The notes under the pieces were generated by a model, which did not search any database, was not told the origin of the DNA, and saw only the letters and a list, made by a program, of their open reading frames with translations. The position numbers were made by a program, and so were the translations under genes. A stretch of 64,000 bases of DNA from Erysipelotrichales bacterium (GTDB taxonomy: Bacteria > Bacillota_I > Bacilli_A > RF39 > UBA660). The stretch covers positions 62,001 to 126,000 of the forward strand of contig JAFLUY010000001.1 in assembly GCA_022508565.1 (NCBI GenBank), written 5' to 3'. Below, piece after piece: positions 28,095-35,311 of this stretch (its first letter is position 1; every line of letters starts with the position of its first letter).

Positions 28095-29264
28095 ATAAAA
28101 ATAGCAGTAGCAGGAACCGGATATGTGGGATTATCTATAGGTGTATTACTATCACAAAATAATGAAGTAATAGCATTAGATGTAATAAAAGAAAAGGTAG
28201 ATATGATTAATAATCGTATTTCACCTATAAAAGATGAATATATAGAAGATTATTTAAAGAACAAAAATCTAAATCTTAAAGCCACTTTGGATTATAAAGA
28301 AGCTTTTAAAAATGCAGACTTTGTTGTAATTAGTACACCAACAAATTATAATGAAGAAACTAATTACTTTGATACATCTTCTGTTGAAAATATTATTGAA
28401 AAAGTAATTGGGTTTAATAATCCTAATACAACTATAGTAATTAAATCAACAATACCAGTAGGTTTTGTTGAATCGATGAAGAAAAAATATAATATAGACA
28501 ATATTTTCTTTTCACCTGAATTCTTACGAGAAGGAAAAGCTTTATATGATAATTTATATCCTTCAAGAATTATTGTAGGTGATAATACAGAAAAAGCTCG
28601 TATATTTGCTAATTTATTAAAGAATGCTTCACTAAAAGATGATGTAGTAATTAAATTTATGAACTCAACAGAGGCAGAAGCAGTAAAATTATTTGCTAAT
28701 ACTTATTTAGCATTGAGAGTAGCTTATTTTAATGAACTAGATACATATGCTGAATTAAAGGGTTTAAATACTAAAGATATTATAGATGGTGTATGTTTAG
28801 ACCCAAGAATTGGAGATCATTATAACAATCCATCATTTGGATATGGTGGCTATTGTCTACCCAAAGATACTAAACAATTACTAGCAAACTATAAAGATGT
28901 TCCACAAAATATGATGGAAGCTATAGTTAAAGCTAATGATACAAGAAAAGAGCATATTAAAGACATGATTATGAAACATAATCCTAAAGTAGTTGGTATT
29001 TATAGATTAACTATGAAAACTGATTCAGATAATTTTAGATCATCAGCTATTCAAGGAATAATTGAAAAACTAAAAGAAAATAATGTTGAAGTTATTATTT
29101 ATGAACCAACATTAAATGTTGATATATTTAATGGTTATAAAGTATGTAATGACTTTGATGAATTTGCTAATATTTCTAATATAGTAATAGCAAATAGATT
29201 AGATGATAAAATAAAAACAATAGAAGATAAAATATATACAAGAGATATATTTACAAGAGACTAA
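28095..29264 (+). CDS. ugd: UDP-glucose 6-dehydrogenase, apparent ATA start
   Basis: This 389-residue NAD-dependent enzyme oxidises UDP-glucose to UDP-glucuronate. It shows VAGTGYVGLSIG at the N-terminus, STPTNY, KSTIPVGF, FSPEFLREG and the catalytic-cysteine motif FGYGGYCLPKDTKQL (about 252-266). The family start (M)KIAVAGTGYVG begins exactly at an ATA codon at 28095, eight bases after AGGAGG. The only canonical in-frame start, GTG 28086, overlaps that ribosome site, so ATA initiation or a recent ATG-to-ATA change is the best reading. The product feeds the uronate epimerase at 16729. Confidence 0.92.
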   Translation: MKIAVAGTGYVGLSIGVLLSQNNEVIALDVIKEKVDMINNRISPIKDEYIEDYLKNKNLNLKATLDYKEAFKNADFVVISTPTNYNEETNYFDTSSVENIIEKVIGFNNPNTTIVIKSTIPVGFVESMKKKYNIDNIFFSPEFLREGKALYDNLYPSRIIVGDNTEKARIFANLLKNASLKDDVVIKFMNSTEAEAVKLFANTYLALRVAYFNELDTYAELKGLNTKDIIDGVCLDPRIGDHYNNPSFGYGGYCLPKDTKQLLANYKDVPQNMMEAIVKANDTRKEHIKDMIMKHNPKVVGIYRLTMKTDSDNFRSSAIQGIIEKLKENNVEVIIYEPTLNVDIFNGYKVCNDFDEFANISNIVIANRLDDKIKTIEDKIYTRDIFTRD

Positions 29265-29282
29265 AATATTTAGTCTTTTTTA
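29258..29282 (+). terminator. Terminator after ugd
   Basis: AGACTAAA pairs with TTTAGTCT around an ATA loop and runs into a T tract. The TAA stop (29262-29264) is within the 5' arm. Confidence 0.88.
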
Positions 29283-29340
29283 TTATTTTTAAATATCTTA
29301 GTTAAATGGCTATTATTTCTAGGACGGAGCGGAATGCATG

Positions 29341-29378
29341 TTGCTTTTTGTTGATTTATAATATATTATAGTTATAAA
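29341..29378 (+). promoter_or_regulatory. Promoter region of the second AT3 gene
   Basis: Two overlapping candidates are visible: TTGCTT (29341) with TATTAT (29364-29369) at 17 nt, and TTGATT (29351) with TATAAA (29373-29378) at 16 nt. Confidence 0.55.
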
Positions 29379-29398
29379 AGATGGTAGAGGTGTAATAT

Positions 29399-30442
29399 AT
29401 GAAAACATCATTAAGAAATAGTACTTTAGATTTATTAAGATTATTAAGTATTTTTGGAGTATTAATTCTTCATTATTTTAATTCTAATTTTGGGGGAGTT
29501 TTAGGTAACCCAAGCGTTTCAAACATTAATATGCTTTTTGCACATTTTATAGAAAGTTTATGTATTATTGCAGTAAATGTATTTGTTATTATTTCCGGAT
29601 ATTTTATGGTTGATCAAAAATCATTTAAATTAAGAAAAGTTATTGATATTCTTTTAATTTGTCTTTTTTATGGAATAATAATTTTTATTTTATATTTAAT
29701 AATTAATTATTTTCATGGAGTTGAAGTTGTAATAGATGCATATACTGTTAAAACTCTTATTTATTCTATTATCGATAGATGGTTTGTGGTTATTTATATT
29801 ATATTGTACATATTATCTCCATTTATAAATAAACTTTTTAATAGTTTAAATAAAAAAGATATATTGAAATTATTAGGAATTATGATATTGTTTTTTTCTA
29901 TATGGCCAACATTAATTACAAATACAACCGTTAAGGACGATGGATATGGAATAATAAATTTTATTATCTTGTATTTAGTTGGTGCTTATATAAAAAAATA
30001 TAAAAATGACTATAATAAAAAAATTAGTATGTGTATGATTTATATATGTATGACAATAATTACAACTATATTTAGTTACTACTCACCAAAAGCGTGGAGT
30101 TATAATTCTATATTTAATATGATAAGTTCAATTTCACTATTTTTATTTTTTAAATCTATAAAAATAAAAAATAGTAGAGCGATTTCTTATTTTGCTCAAT
30201 TTAGTTTAGGTATATATATAATTCATGAAAACCAATTTATTGTAAAGTATTTATACCAAGATATTTTCAAAACTCCTATGTTTTATGGTAGCAATCTTTT
30301 CTTACCACACATAATTTTTACAGCGTTAGGAATTTTTAGTTTATGTTTAATAATAGAAATAATTAGAAAATTTATTTTTAAATATACAATTGATAGAATT
30401 ATAGATAAAACTAAAATATGCAATATACAATATTCTGTGTAA
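29399..30442 (+). CDS. Membrane acyltransferase (AT3 family)
   Basis: This 347-residue integral membrane protein has about ten helices. NSTLDLLRLLSIFGVLILHY (start, about 7-26) carries the AT3 arginine and histidine, followed by VNVFVIISGYFMV. It probably O-acylates a surface polysaccharide or wall polymer. It has its own promoter and terminator, unlike the AT3 gene at 27014, with which it shares only the family. AGAGGTG precedes the ATG. Confidence 0.88.
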   Translation: MKTSLRNSTLDLLRLLSIFGVLILHYFNSNFGGVLGNPSVSNINMLFAHFIESLCIIAVNVFVIISGYFMVDQKSFKLRKVIDILLICLFYGIIIFILYLIINYFHGVEVVIDAYTVKTLIYSIIDRWFVVIYIILYILSPFINKLFNSLNKKDILKLLGIMILFFSIWPTLITNTTVKDDGYGIINFIILYLVGAYIKKYKNDYNKKISMCMIYICMTIITTIFSYYSPKAWSYNSIFNMISSISLFLFFKSIKIKNSRAISYFAQFSLGIYIIHENQFIVKYLYQDIFKTPMFYGSNLFLPHIIFTALGIFSLCLIIEIIRKFIFKYTIDRIIDKTKICNIQYSV

Positions 30443-30494
30443 TAGCAACAATGTATTTTTATCAAAGATTAAGGTAATATAAATTATCAACAAG

Positions 30495-30520
30495 AGGCTA
30501 AAGTAACTTTAGTCTTTTTT
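30495..30520 (+). terminator. Terminator after the AT3 gene
   Basis: AGGCTAAAG (30495-30503) pairs with CTTTAGTCT (30507-30515, one G-U pair), followed by a T run. Confidence 0.85.
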
Positions 30521-30521
30521 A

Positions 30522-30550
30522 TTGCAAAAAACAGGTAATTAGTTTATAAT
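30522..30550 (+). promoter_or_regulatory. Promoter of the unknown two-TM gene
   Basis: TTGCAA (30522-30527) and TATAAT (30545-30550) are 17 nt apart, directly after the preceding terminator. Confidence 0.7.
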
Positions 30551-30579
30551 AGGTTATAAATTTTAATAAAGAGGCGCTA

Positions 30580-31956
30580 ATGAAGTATTTAGAATATTTA
30601 GAAAAACTAATTGAAAAAATAAAGAAATATGGGAAAAGCCCATATCTCTTTATTATTCCTTTATGTATATGTGTTTCAATGCATTTTGAAACTAAAAGTA
30701 ATATCAAACAAATTATATTAAATGGAAATACTATTGATGTTGATTTAAGATTATTTTTATATATTGCTATATTTGTAATATTTATAGTAATACTTTTATT
30801 TAATAAATCTAAATTAAAAAACAAAACAGATAAACTAGGAATAGGCCTATTTATTGATAATAGTGATACCAATGACAATAATTTTAGAAGGAATAGATTT
30901 ATTTCTGAGCTAAAAAATGAATTAGAAGATTATTATGAAGTAAAAATCTATACAAAAGAAGATTATAAAAAATATCTTAAAGGTATATTACTAGATGAGA
31001 AGATATTTACCGATTACAATTTATCATGTTCGATTCTTATCGATGATACATCAGATACTAAAAATGATGAGTCATATTATTTTATCAAAAAGAAAAACAT
31101 TCAATTTTACTTTGTATCACCATATGCAGAAAACAAAAGAGAAATATCATTAAAGATGCAATCAGAGTTAATTAAATTATTCCCAGATATTTATGAAATA
31201 AGAGCCAGCGATGGCATGAATGATACTAAAAGAGTAGTTAAAGAGCTTCATTTAGCTATAGATTATATTACATGTGTAAATATATCTCTATCATTAAATC
31301 CATATAATACAATGGAATATATAAATAGTTTATCTTACAATTTAAATGAGTATATCCAACAATTTGGTAGTAATAATATCACCAAATTTATTTCTATTAG
31401 AATACAGCTAAGAGAAATTGATTATCGATTAAATGATATTGAGCAATTTATAACTTACAAACAAAATAGAAGTGTTTATAAAGACAATTATTATTTATTA
31501 ACTAAGATTAATCGTGTTGAAAAACTATTTAATGCAAGCATTTTAGAAAATCCTTACTATTTTAGTTATTTTAATGAATTAATGAATTATAAGATATTAA
31601 CTTTTTTTGATTTAAAAAAATATGATGATATTTTAAAATTAATTAAAAGATTAAATTATGATGAAAACAGCTCCTTTATTTTTATCACTAAATTTGTATC
31701 TATGTGTGGTAGCAAAAAATATAGTAATAAAGATGCTATAGCATATTTTAATCAAAACAAAAAAATATTAAATAATGAAAAGGATATAGAAGATTTAATT
31801 GAATTTATACAAGTAAGATATGAAAATAATAAAGATGATATTATTTTAAAATTTTCGTATTATATGTTAAATAAATATTTCAAAGATCAATCCTTAGCAG
31901 AACGCTTAAAGAAAGAATTACAAAAACAAACTGAGTATTTTAATGATGTTTTATAA
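30580..31956 (+). CDS. Unknown two-TM protein with large helical domain
   Basis: This 458-residue protein is not recognised. Two hydrophobic segments lie near the N-terminus (about 21-36 and 57-73), with a short loop between. A mixed alpha/beta part follows (about 85-220), starting LGIGLFIDNSD and including YYEVKIYTKEDY, CSILIDDTSD and IQFYFVSPYAENKREIS, like a nucleotide- or effector-binding fold. The remainder (220-458) is helical and could be a TPR-like repeat region. The large part probably faces the cytosol. It has its own promoter and terminator. Context between surface-glycan and wall genes does not fix a function. Confidence 0.75.
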   Translation: MKYLEYLEKLIEKIKKYGKSPYLFIIPLCICVSMHFETKSNIKQIILNGNTIDVDLRLFLYIAIFVIFIVILLFNKSKLKNKTDKLGIGLFIDNSDTNDNNFRRNRFISELKNELEDYYEVKIYTKEDYKKYLKGILLDEKIFTDYNLSCSILIDDTSDTKNDESYYFIKKKNIQFYFVSPYAENKREISLKMQSELIKLFPDIYEIRASDGMNDTKRVVKELHLAIDYITCVNISLSLNPYNTMEYINSLSYNLNEYIQQFGSNNITKFISIRIQLREIDYRLNDIEQFITYKQNRSVYKDNYYLLTKINRVEKLFNASILENPYYFSYFNELMNYKILTFFDLKKYDDILKLIKRLNYDENSSFIFITKFVSMCGSKKYSNKDAIAYFNQNKKILNNEKDIEDLIEFIQVRYENNKDDIILKFSYYMLNKYFKDQSLAERLKKELQKQTEYFNDVL

Positions 31957-31995
31957 CATTTATATTGTTGATAACGATTAACAAAAAATGATTAA

Positions 31996-32034
31996 ATAAC
32001 TATACAAAGTATTGTATAGTTATTTTTATTTTTT
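31996..32034 (+). terminator. Strong terminator
   Basis: A perfect 12-bp stem (ATAACTATACAA with its complement, loop AGTA) is followed by a T-rich tail. Confidence 0.9.
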
Positions 32035-32122
32035 AAAAAGTAATTCTTAAATTTCTCGTGTATATATATAAGTGGAGATGAAAATAATTAAGAAAATTAG
32101 AAACAATAACTGTGATTTTCTT

Positions 32123-32151
32123 TTGACAAATATGAAATTTTATAATAAACT
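32123..32151 (+). promoter_or_regulatory. Promoter of the L,D-transpeptidase gene
   Basis: TTGACA (32123-32128) lies 17 nt before TAAACT (32146-32151). A better TATAAT at 32141-32146 has only 12 nt spacing to this -35 box. Confidence 0.5.
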
Positions 32152-32180
32152 AATTGAGTGCGAAAAAGGGGAGAAACCGG

Positions 32181-33257
32181 ATGAAAAAGAAAATAAGTAA
32201 AAAATTTCTTACTATGGTCTTAATTAGTTTATTAAACTCATCGATATATGGATGTGGACAAAAAGAAAGCCAAGAAACAGAAAATATAAATAAAGTTATA
32301 GAAGAAACTATTGAAGATAATGTTATTAATTTATCATCAAACATTGGTGATGTTGTTGAAAACAATATTACTGAATCTAAAGAGGTAATAGAAGAAGAAA
32401 TAGAAGAAGTAGAAGAAGAGAAAACATCTATTGTAAGTGTGCCAATAGTAATAGCTAATGAAAAAACAGAAATACTAGATGGTTTCGATGGTAATAAATT
32501 AGGTTATTTACCTGATGGTAAATCACTTGAGTTATTAGGTGAATATAGTGATGAAGGTTATTATCAAGTAAAATACTATGATAATATAGCTTATGTTAAT
32601 CAAAATGATGTAACAATAGCACATACATATGATATTAAAGGAGATATTAAAAAAGTATTATATGCAACTGAGGATACTTCTTTAATTATTCCTGAATATT
32701 TAAGTGCATCAGGTGAAGACGAAGAGGTACCAATAAATAAACTTGAATGTTTTGAAGTTTATAAAGAAATAGAAGACTACTATTTAGTACAAACAGCTGA
32801 CTATATCGGTTATATAGAAAAAAATAATGTAGAGGAATTGACCGGAACATTTATTGTTGTTGATATAAGTGATCAAAGATTAATACTATATAAAGATAAT
32901 GGAGTATATAAGATGTATCCAGTTGTTACTGGATTACCAACTAAAGATAGAGCGACATCACAAGGTCTATTTGAAATATATAACATTACATATAATAGAG
33001 ATTTAATTGGTCAAAATGATAGCTATCATTATTGGATTGATATAATGATGAAATTCCACGGTAATGAAGGATTCCATAATGCAAACTACCGTACAAATGA
33101 AAACGGAAAAAGTTATGGTTCAAGACATACATACGATTTTGGTGGAGATACATACACATATAATGGGTCTCATGGTTGTGTTAACATGATATATGAGGAT
33201 GTTATGGAATTATCTGAATATGTAGGTAATGGTACTGCAGTTTTAATTAAACAATAG
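32181..33257 (+). CDS. L,D-transpeptidase lipoprotein (YkuD)
   Basis: This 358-residue exported protein has a Lys-rich start, a hydrophobic stretch and a lipobox-like IYGC (Cys about 24), so it is probably lipid-anchored outside the cell. An acidic linker (about 60-85, EEEIEEVEEEK) is followed by SH3-like segments and a C-terminal YkuD domain (about 225-358) with HGNEGFHNA and the catalytic SHGCVNM. YkuD enzymes make 3-3 peptidoglycan cross-links or attach proteins to wall stems. The ATG at 32181 follows GGGGAG; the upstream TTG frame lacks a ribosome site. It is monocistronic. Confidence 0.9.
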   Translation: MKKKISKKFLTMVLISLLNSSIYGCGQKESQETENINKVIEETIEDNVINLSSNIGDVVENNITESKEVIEEEIEEVEEEKTSIVSVPIVIANEKTEILDGFDGNKLGYLPDGKSLELLGEYSDEGYYQVKYYDNIAYVNQNDVTIAHTYDIKGDIKKVLYATEDTSLIIPEYLSASGEDEEVPINKLECFEVYKEIEDYYLVQTADYIGYIEKNNVEELTGTFIVVDISDQRLILYKDNGVYKMYPVVTGLPTKDRATSQGLFEIYNITYNRDLIGQNDSYHYWIDIMMKFHGNEGFHNANYRTNENGKSYGSRHTYDFGGDTYTYNGSHGCVNMIYEDVMELSEYVGNGTAVLIKQ

Positions 33258-33285
33258 AAATAATCATATTAATGATTATTTTTTT
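33258..33285 (+). terminator. Terminator after the L,D-transpeptidase
   Basis: AAATAATCAT pairs with ATGATTATTT (loop ATTA), followed by T residues; it begins directly after the stop codon. Confidence 0.85.
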
Positions 33286-33293
33286 AATTTTTA

Positions 33294-33302
33294 TGTTATA
33301 AT
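33294..33302 (+). promoter_or_regulatory. Extended -10 promoter of the LCP gene
   Basis: TGTTATAAT lies 22 nt before the ATG; the leader is short and contains GAGGTGAT as ribosome site. No -35 box is evident. Confidence 0.6.
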
Positions 33303-33324
33303 TGAAAAAGTAGAGGTGATATAA

Positions 33325-34785
33325 ATGAGATTAAAAAGATCCATTAGAGTAATATTAATATTATTATTTTTAGTAGTAAGCATTATAGCAGCTAAATCAA
33401 TTTATGATTTGAGTGTCTTACCAATGAAATATTTTGTAAGAGTTTGTGAAGGCATATTTGTAATAAACTTCGTAGCAGCTTTTTGTTTATTTATTAATAA
33501 AAGAGGATTTGTTAAAGGATTTAGTTTTATTTTATATCTTTTATTAAATATATTTTGTGTTGCTGCCATTTATTATGGTTCAACAACAAATAAGTTTTTA
33601 AATAATGCATTTGATAATGCTGAAAGTGAATATAAAACAAAATTCTTGCTTTTAAGTAAGAACGACTATGAATTAAATGATTTAAAAGAAAAAGACATTG
33701 CATATTATACTGATTTACAATATAAAGAAAAAGCATTTGCAGAACTTGCAAAGAAAGATATTAAGACATTCTTAGAATATCCGGACATTAATACAACTTT
33801 AGAACAAGATGTATCATTAATTGATAATGGAATGTATATTTATTTAAAAGAAGACCAAAGCGAAATAAAAATTGATGAATATAATATTATTTATGAATTT
33901 GAAGTTGGTATCGAGCTTTCAAATGAAGCAATTGGTGAAGAAGAATTAGAAGAAGAGGAAAAAATTGAATATCAACAATTAACTCCTGGAGAATATTACA
34001 ATATTTTCTTAGGTGGTTATGACTTTACAAATACATTTATGGATTTCAATATGTTAGTGTCTATTAATAAGACTAATAATGAAATACTTATAACTACAAT
34101 TCCAAGAGATTTTTATATAACTGATGCTAAAGTAGGTAAAAGAGATAAATTAAGTGATATGGGTGCAAGAGGTATTGAAACTAATATGGCATCTGTAGCT
34201 AAATTATTTGGAGTAAAGATAGATTATTACATTAAAGTTAATACAAAGAGCTTAGTTGCCTTAGTTGATGCAGTAGGTGGTATTACTTATTGCTCTGATC
34301 AAGAATATACAACAAGCCATGCCATGATCTTAGATACATACAACGATAGCCTTGGTCAAAAGTTACATGTAAAAAAAGGATGCCAATATTTGAATGGTAT
34401 TCAAACATTAACAGTAGCAAGAGAAAGACTAGCATTTAAAACTGGTGATAATCAAAGACAAAAGAACTGTGCTAAAATAATGCAAGCTATTTTAAGTAAA
34501 ATGAAAACACCTGGTATGGCTGTTAAATATCCATCAGTATTAGAAGCTGTTAGTGGCTTCTATACAACAACTATTCCAAAAGAATTAATTACATCAAGTA
34601 TTCAAGATTTACTTGAGAATCCTAATTGGAATATCAAGACTCAATCAGTCACTGGTTATGGTGGACAAGATTATATCTTCTTTGGTTCAACTAAAGATTA
34701 TGTAATGTATCCACATATGAATACAGTTAATGCTGCTAAGAGAAAAATTCAAGGAATGAAGTATAAAAAATTAAGTGAATTATAA
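33325..34785 (+). CDS. LytR-CpsA-Psr (LCP) wall-polymer transferase
   Basis: This 486-residue protein has three N-terminal membrane helices (about 8-25, 36-54, 62-85), an outer linker domain and the LCP domain (about 230-410). LCP marks are TTIPRDFYI with the conserved Arg, KLSDMGARG, YYIKVNTKSLVALVDAVGGI, and ARERLAFKTGDNQRQKNC. LCP enzymes move a polymer from undecaprenyl pyrophosphate to peptidoglycan outside the cell. It probably attaches products of the neighbouring polysaccharide loci to the wall. The three-helix N-terminus is like S. pneumoniae CpsA or Wzg rather than single-pass LytR. Confidence 0.92.
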   Translation: MRLKRSIRVILILLFLVVSIIAAKSIYDLSVLPMKYFVRVCEGIFVINFVAAFCLFINKRGFVKGFSFILYLLLNIFCVAAIYYGSTTNKFLNNAFDNAESEYKTKFLLLSKNDYELNDLKEKDIAYYTDLQYKEKAFAELAKKDIKTFLEYPDINTTLEQDVSLIDNGMYIYLKEDQSEIKIDEYNIIYEFEVGIELSNEAIGEEELEEEEKIEYQQLTPGEYYNIFLGGYDFTNTFMDFNMLVSINKTNNEILITTIPRDFYITDAKVGKRDKLSDMGARGIETNMASVAKLFGVKIDYYIKVNTKSLVALVDAVGGITYCSDQEYTTSHAMILDTYNDSLGQKLHVKKGCQYLNGIQTLTVARERLAFKTGDNQRQKNCAKIMQAILSKMKTPGMAVKYPSVLEAVSGFYTTTIPKELITSSIQDLLENPNWNIKTQSVTGYGGQDYIFFGSTKDYVMYPHMNTVNAAKRKIQGMKYKKLSEL

Positions 34786-34788
34786 TAT

Positions 34789-34817
34789 AAATCGCACTTG
34801 CTGAAAGTGCGATTTTA
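34789..34817 (+). terminator. Terminator after the LCP gene
   Basis: AAATCGCACTT (34789-34799) pairs perfectly with AAGTGCGATTT (34805-34815), loop GCTGA. The T tail is short. Confidence 0.8.
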
Positions 34818-34826
34818 TGTTATTAT
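34798..34826 (+). promoter_or_regulatory. Candidate promoter of a small antitoxin RNA
   Basis: TTGCTG (34798-34803) and TATTAT (34821-34826) are 17 nt apart; the -35 box lies in the loop of the LCP terminator. The -35 match is weak, so this is tentative. Confidence 0.4.
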
Positions 34827-34863
34827 GTATGTAGATGAAGGAAACTTCATAAAATAAAAAAAG

Positions 34864-34900
34864 AGGGAAGCCTTAACACTCCAGAGTTGAGTGCTTACCT
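34864..34900 (+). repeat. Left arm of inverted repeat flanking the toxin gene
   Basis: AGGGAAGCCTTAAC ... TTGAGTGCTTACCT on the plus strand recurs, with small changes, on the minus strand at 35083-35054. A toxin mRNA reaching this arm could pair its own 5' leader with its 3' end. Confidence 0.75.
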
Positions 34901-34913
34901 AATATATTGGTTT

Positions 34914-34949
34914 GCGCTTAATCTATGGATTGAGCGCTTGATTCTTTTT
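34914..34949 (+). terminator. Terminator of the candidate small RNA
   Basis: GCGCTTAATC pairs with GATTGAGCGC (10 bp, one G-U pair, loop TATG), followed on the plus strand by TTGATTCTTTTT. The minus strand has no T tract here. Confidence 0.75.
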
Positions 34950-34963
34950 ATAATTCATTATCA

Positions 34964-35035
34964 TTAATATGATTGAAAAATAAGCAGAATGATGATAATG
35001 ATTAAAGCTAAGATTAGAAAATCTATCTTTCTCAT
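34964..35035 (-). CDS. Candidate type I toxin, 23-residue membrane peptide
   Basis: A 24-codon frame on the minus strand starts MRKIDF, continues with a run of Leu and Ile, and ends LLIFQSY: one membrane helix with a basic start. An ideal ribosome site (AAAGGAGGTGATG) lies upstream, but its AGGAGGT is locked in a perfect hairpin (35042-35057). It has its own minus-strand promoter. Size, composition, locked ribosome site, 5'-3' fold-back repeats and a convergent small RNA are all properties of type I toxins (TxpA, Fst, Hok), although the peptide itself does not match any I can recall. An ATG at 35040 is out of frame and stops after two codons. Confidence 0.72.
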   Translation of the reverse strand: MRKIDFLILALIIIIILLIFQSY

Positions 35036-35041
35036 TTCATC

Positions 35042-35057
35042 ACCTCCTTTCGGAGGT
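35042..35057 (-). promoter_or_regulatory. Hairpin sequestering the toxin ribosome site
   Basis: Read on the minus strand, ACCTCC-GAAA-GGAGGT is a perfect 6-bp, GC-rich stem with a GAAA tetraloop. The 3' arm is the Shine-Dalgarno sequence of the 23-residue peptide, so translation should be blocked until the leader is opened or processed. Confidence 0.85.
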
Positions 35058-35083
35058 AAGCAGCTCAACAGTTAGGTTTCCCT
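35054..35083 (-). repeat. Right arm of inverted repeat (toxin mRNA 5' leader)
   Basis: On the minus strand this reads AGGGAAACCTAAC then TGTTGAGCTGCTTACCT, beginning at the predicted transcription start. It matches the left arm at 34864-34900 apart from an internal deletion, one substitution and small bulges. Confidence 0.75.
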
Positions 35084-35089
35084 AAATAC

Positions 35090-35119
35090 ATTATAGATGA
35101 GAATAATTGTTGAAAACAA
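35090..35119 (-). promoter_or_regulatory. Toxin promoter with inverted repeat at the -35 box
   Basis: On the minus strand TTGTTT (35119-35114) is 18 nt from TATAAT (35095-35090); transcription would start near 35083. ATTGTT-GAA-AACAAT (35106-35120) is an inverted repeat covering the -35 region and could be an operator. Confidence 0.65.
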
Positions 35120-35120
35120 T

Positions 35121-35246
35121 ATAATTCAAACAATTTATTAAATTAGTTTCTAAATCTCATACAGATTTTTAATAACCGTTATTTTCTTTGTATAGGTGAT
35201 GTCAACGCATCAAATATTTTATAAGAAAGTAAGGGATAATAGTTTT
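35121..35246. other. A+T-rich spacer, no gene seen
   Basis: No credible open frame or RNA structure is seen. A short frame from ATG 35199 has its ribosome site too close and runs through the following terminator. Confidence 0.5.
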
Positions 35247-35278
35247 AGAATAGGTTTCCTATTCTTTTATTTTATCTT
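35247..35278 (+). terminator. Orphan plus-strand terminator
   Basis: AGAATAGG pairs with CCTATTCT around TTT and is followed by TTTATTTTATC. No plus-strand gene ends nearby, so it may stop an unseen small RNA or read-through from the LCP/small-RNA region. Confidence 0.7.
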
Positions 35279-35287
35279 AATTTATTA

Positions 35288-35293
35288 TATAAT
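35288..35293 (+). promoter_or_regulatory. -10 box of the GT4/Alg13-Alg14 operon
   Basis: TATAAT lies 18 nt before the ATG; ribosome site GGGTGA follows closely. No convincing -35 box. Confidence 0.5.
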
Positions 35294-35311
35294 GTTGATG
35301 GGTGATAACAT

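Larger units (their letters stand above)
34833..34950 (+). ncRNA. Candidate small RNA, convergent to a toxin mRNA
   Basis: A plus-strand RNA of about 115 nt is bounded by the candidate promoter at 34798-34826 and a strong terminator at 34914-34949, with no open frame inside. It begins with a 6-bp hairpin capped by GAAA (ATGAAG/CTTCAT, 34834-34849), then carries the module AGGGAAGCCTTAAC...GAGTGCTTACCT. It points towards the minus-strand peptide gene and would be antisense to the 3' part of that mRNA, like RatA to txpA mRNA in B. subtilis. Existence and role are inferred from DNA signals only. Confidence 0.5.

Noticed and set aside
32088-32210. A 40-codon plus-strand frame starting after GTGGAG
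   Set aside because: The ribosome site touches the ATG, the frame contains the promoter and overlaps the L,D-transpeptidase start in another frame.
34834-34849. ATGAAG-GAAA-CTTCAT as a terminator
   Set aside because: It is followed by A-rich, not T-rich, DNA on the plus strand; more likely a 5' stabilising hairpin of the small RNA.
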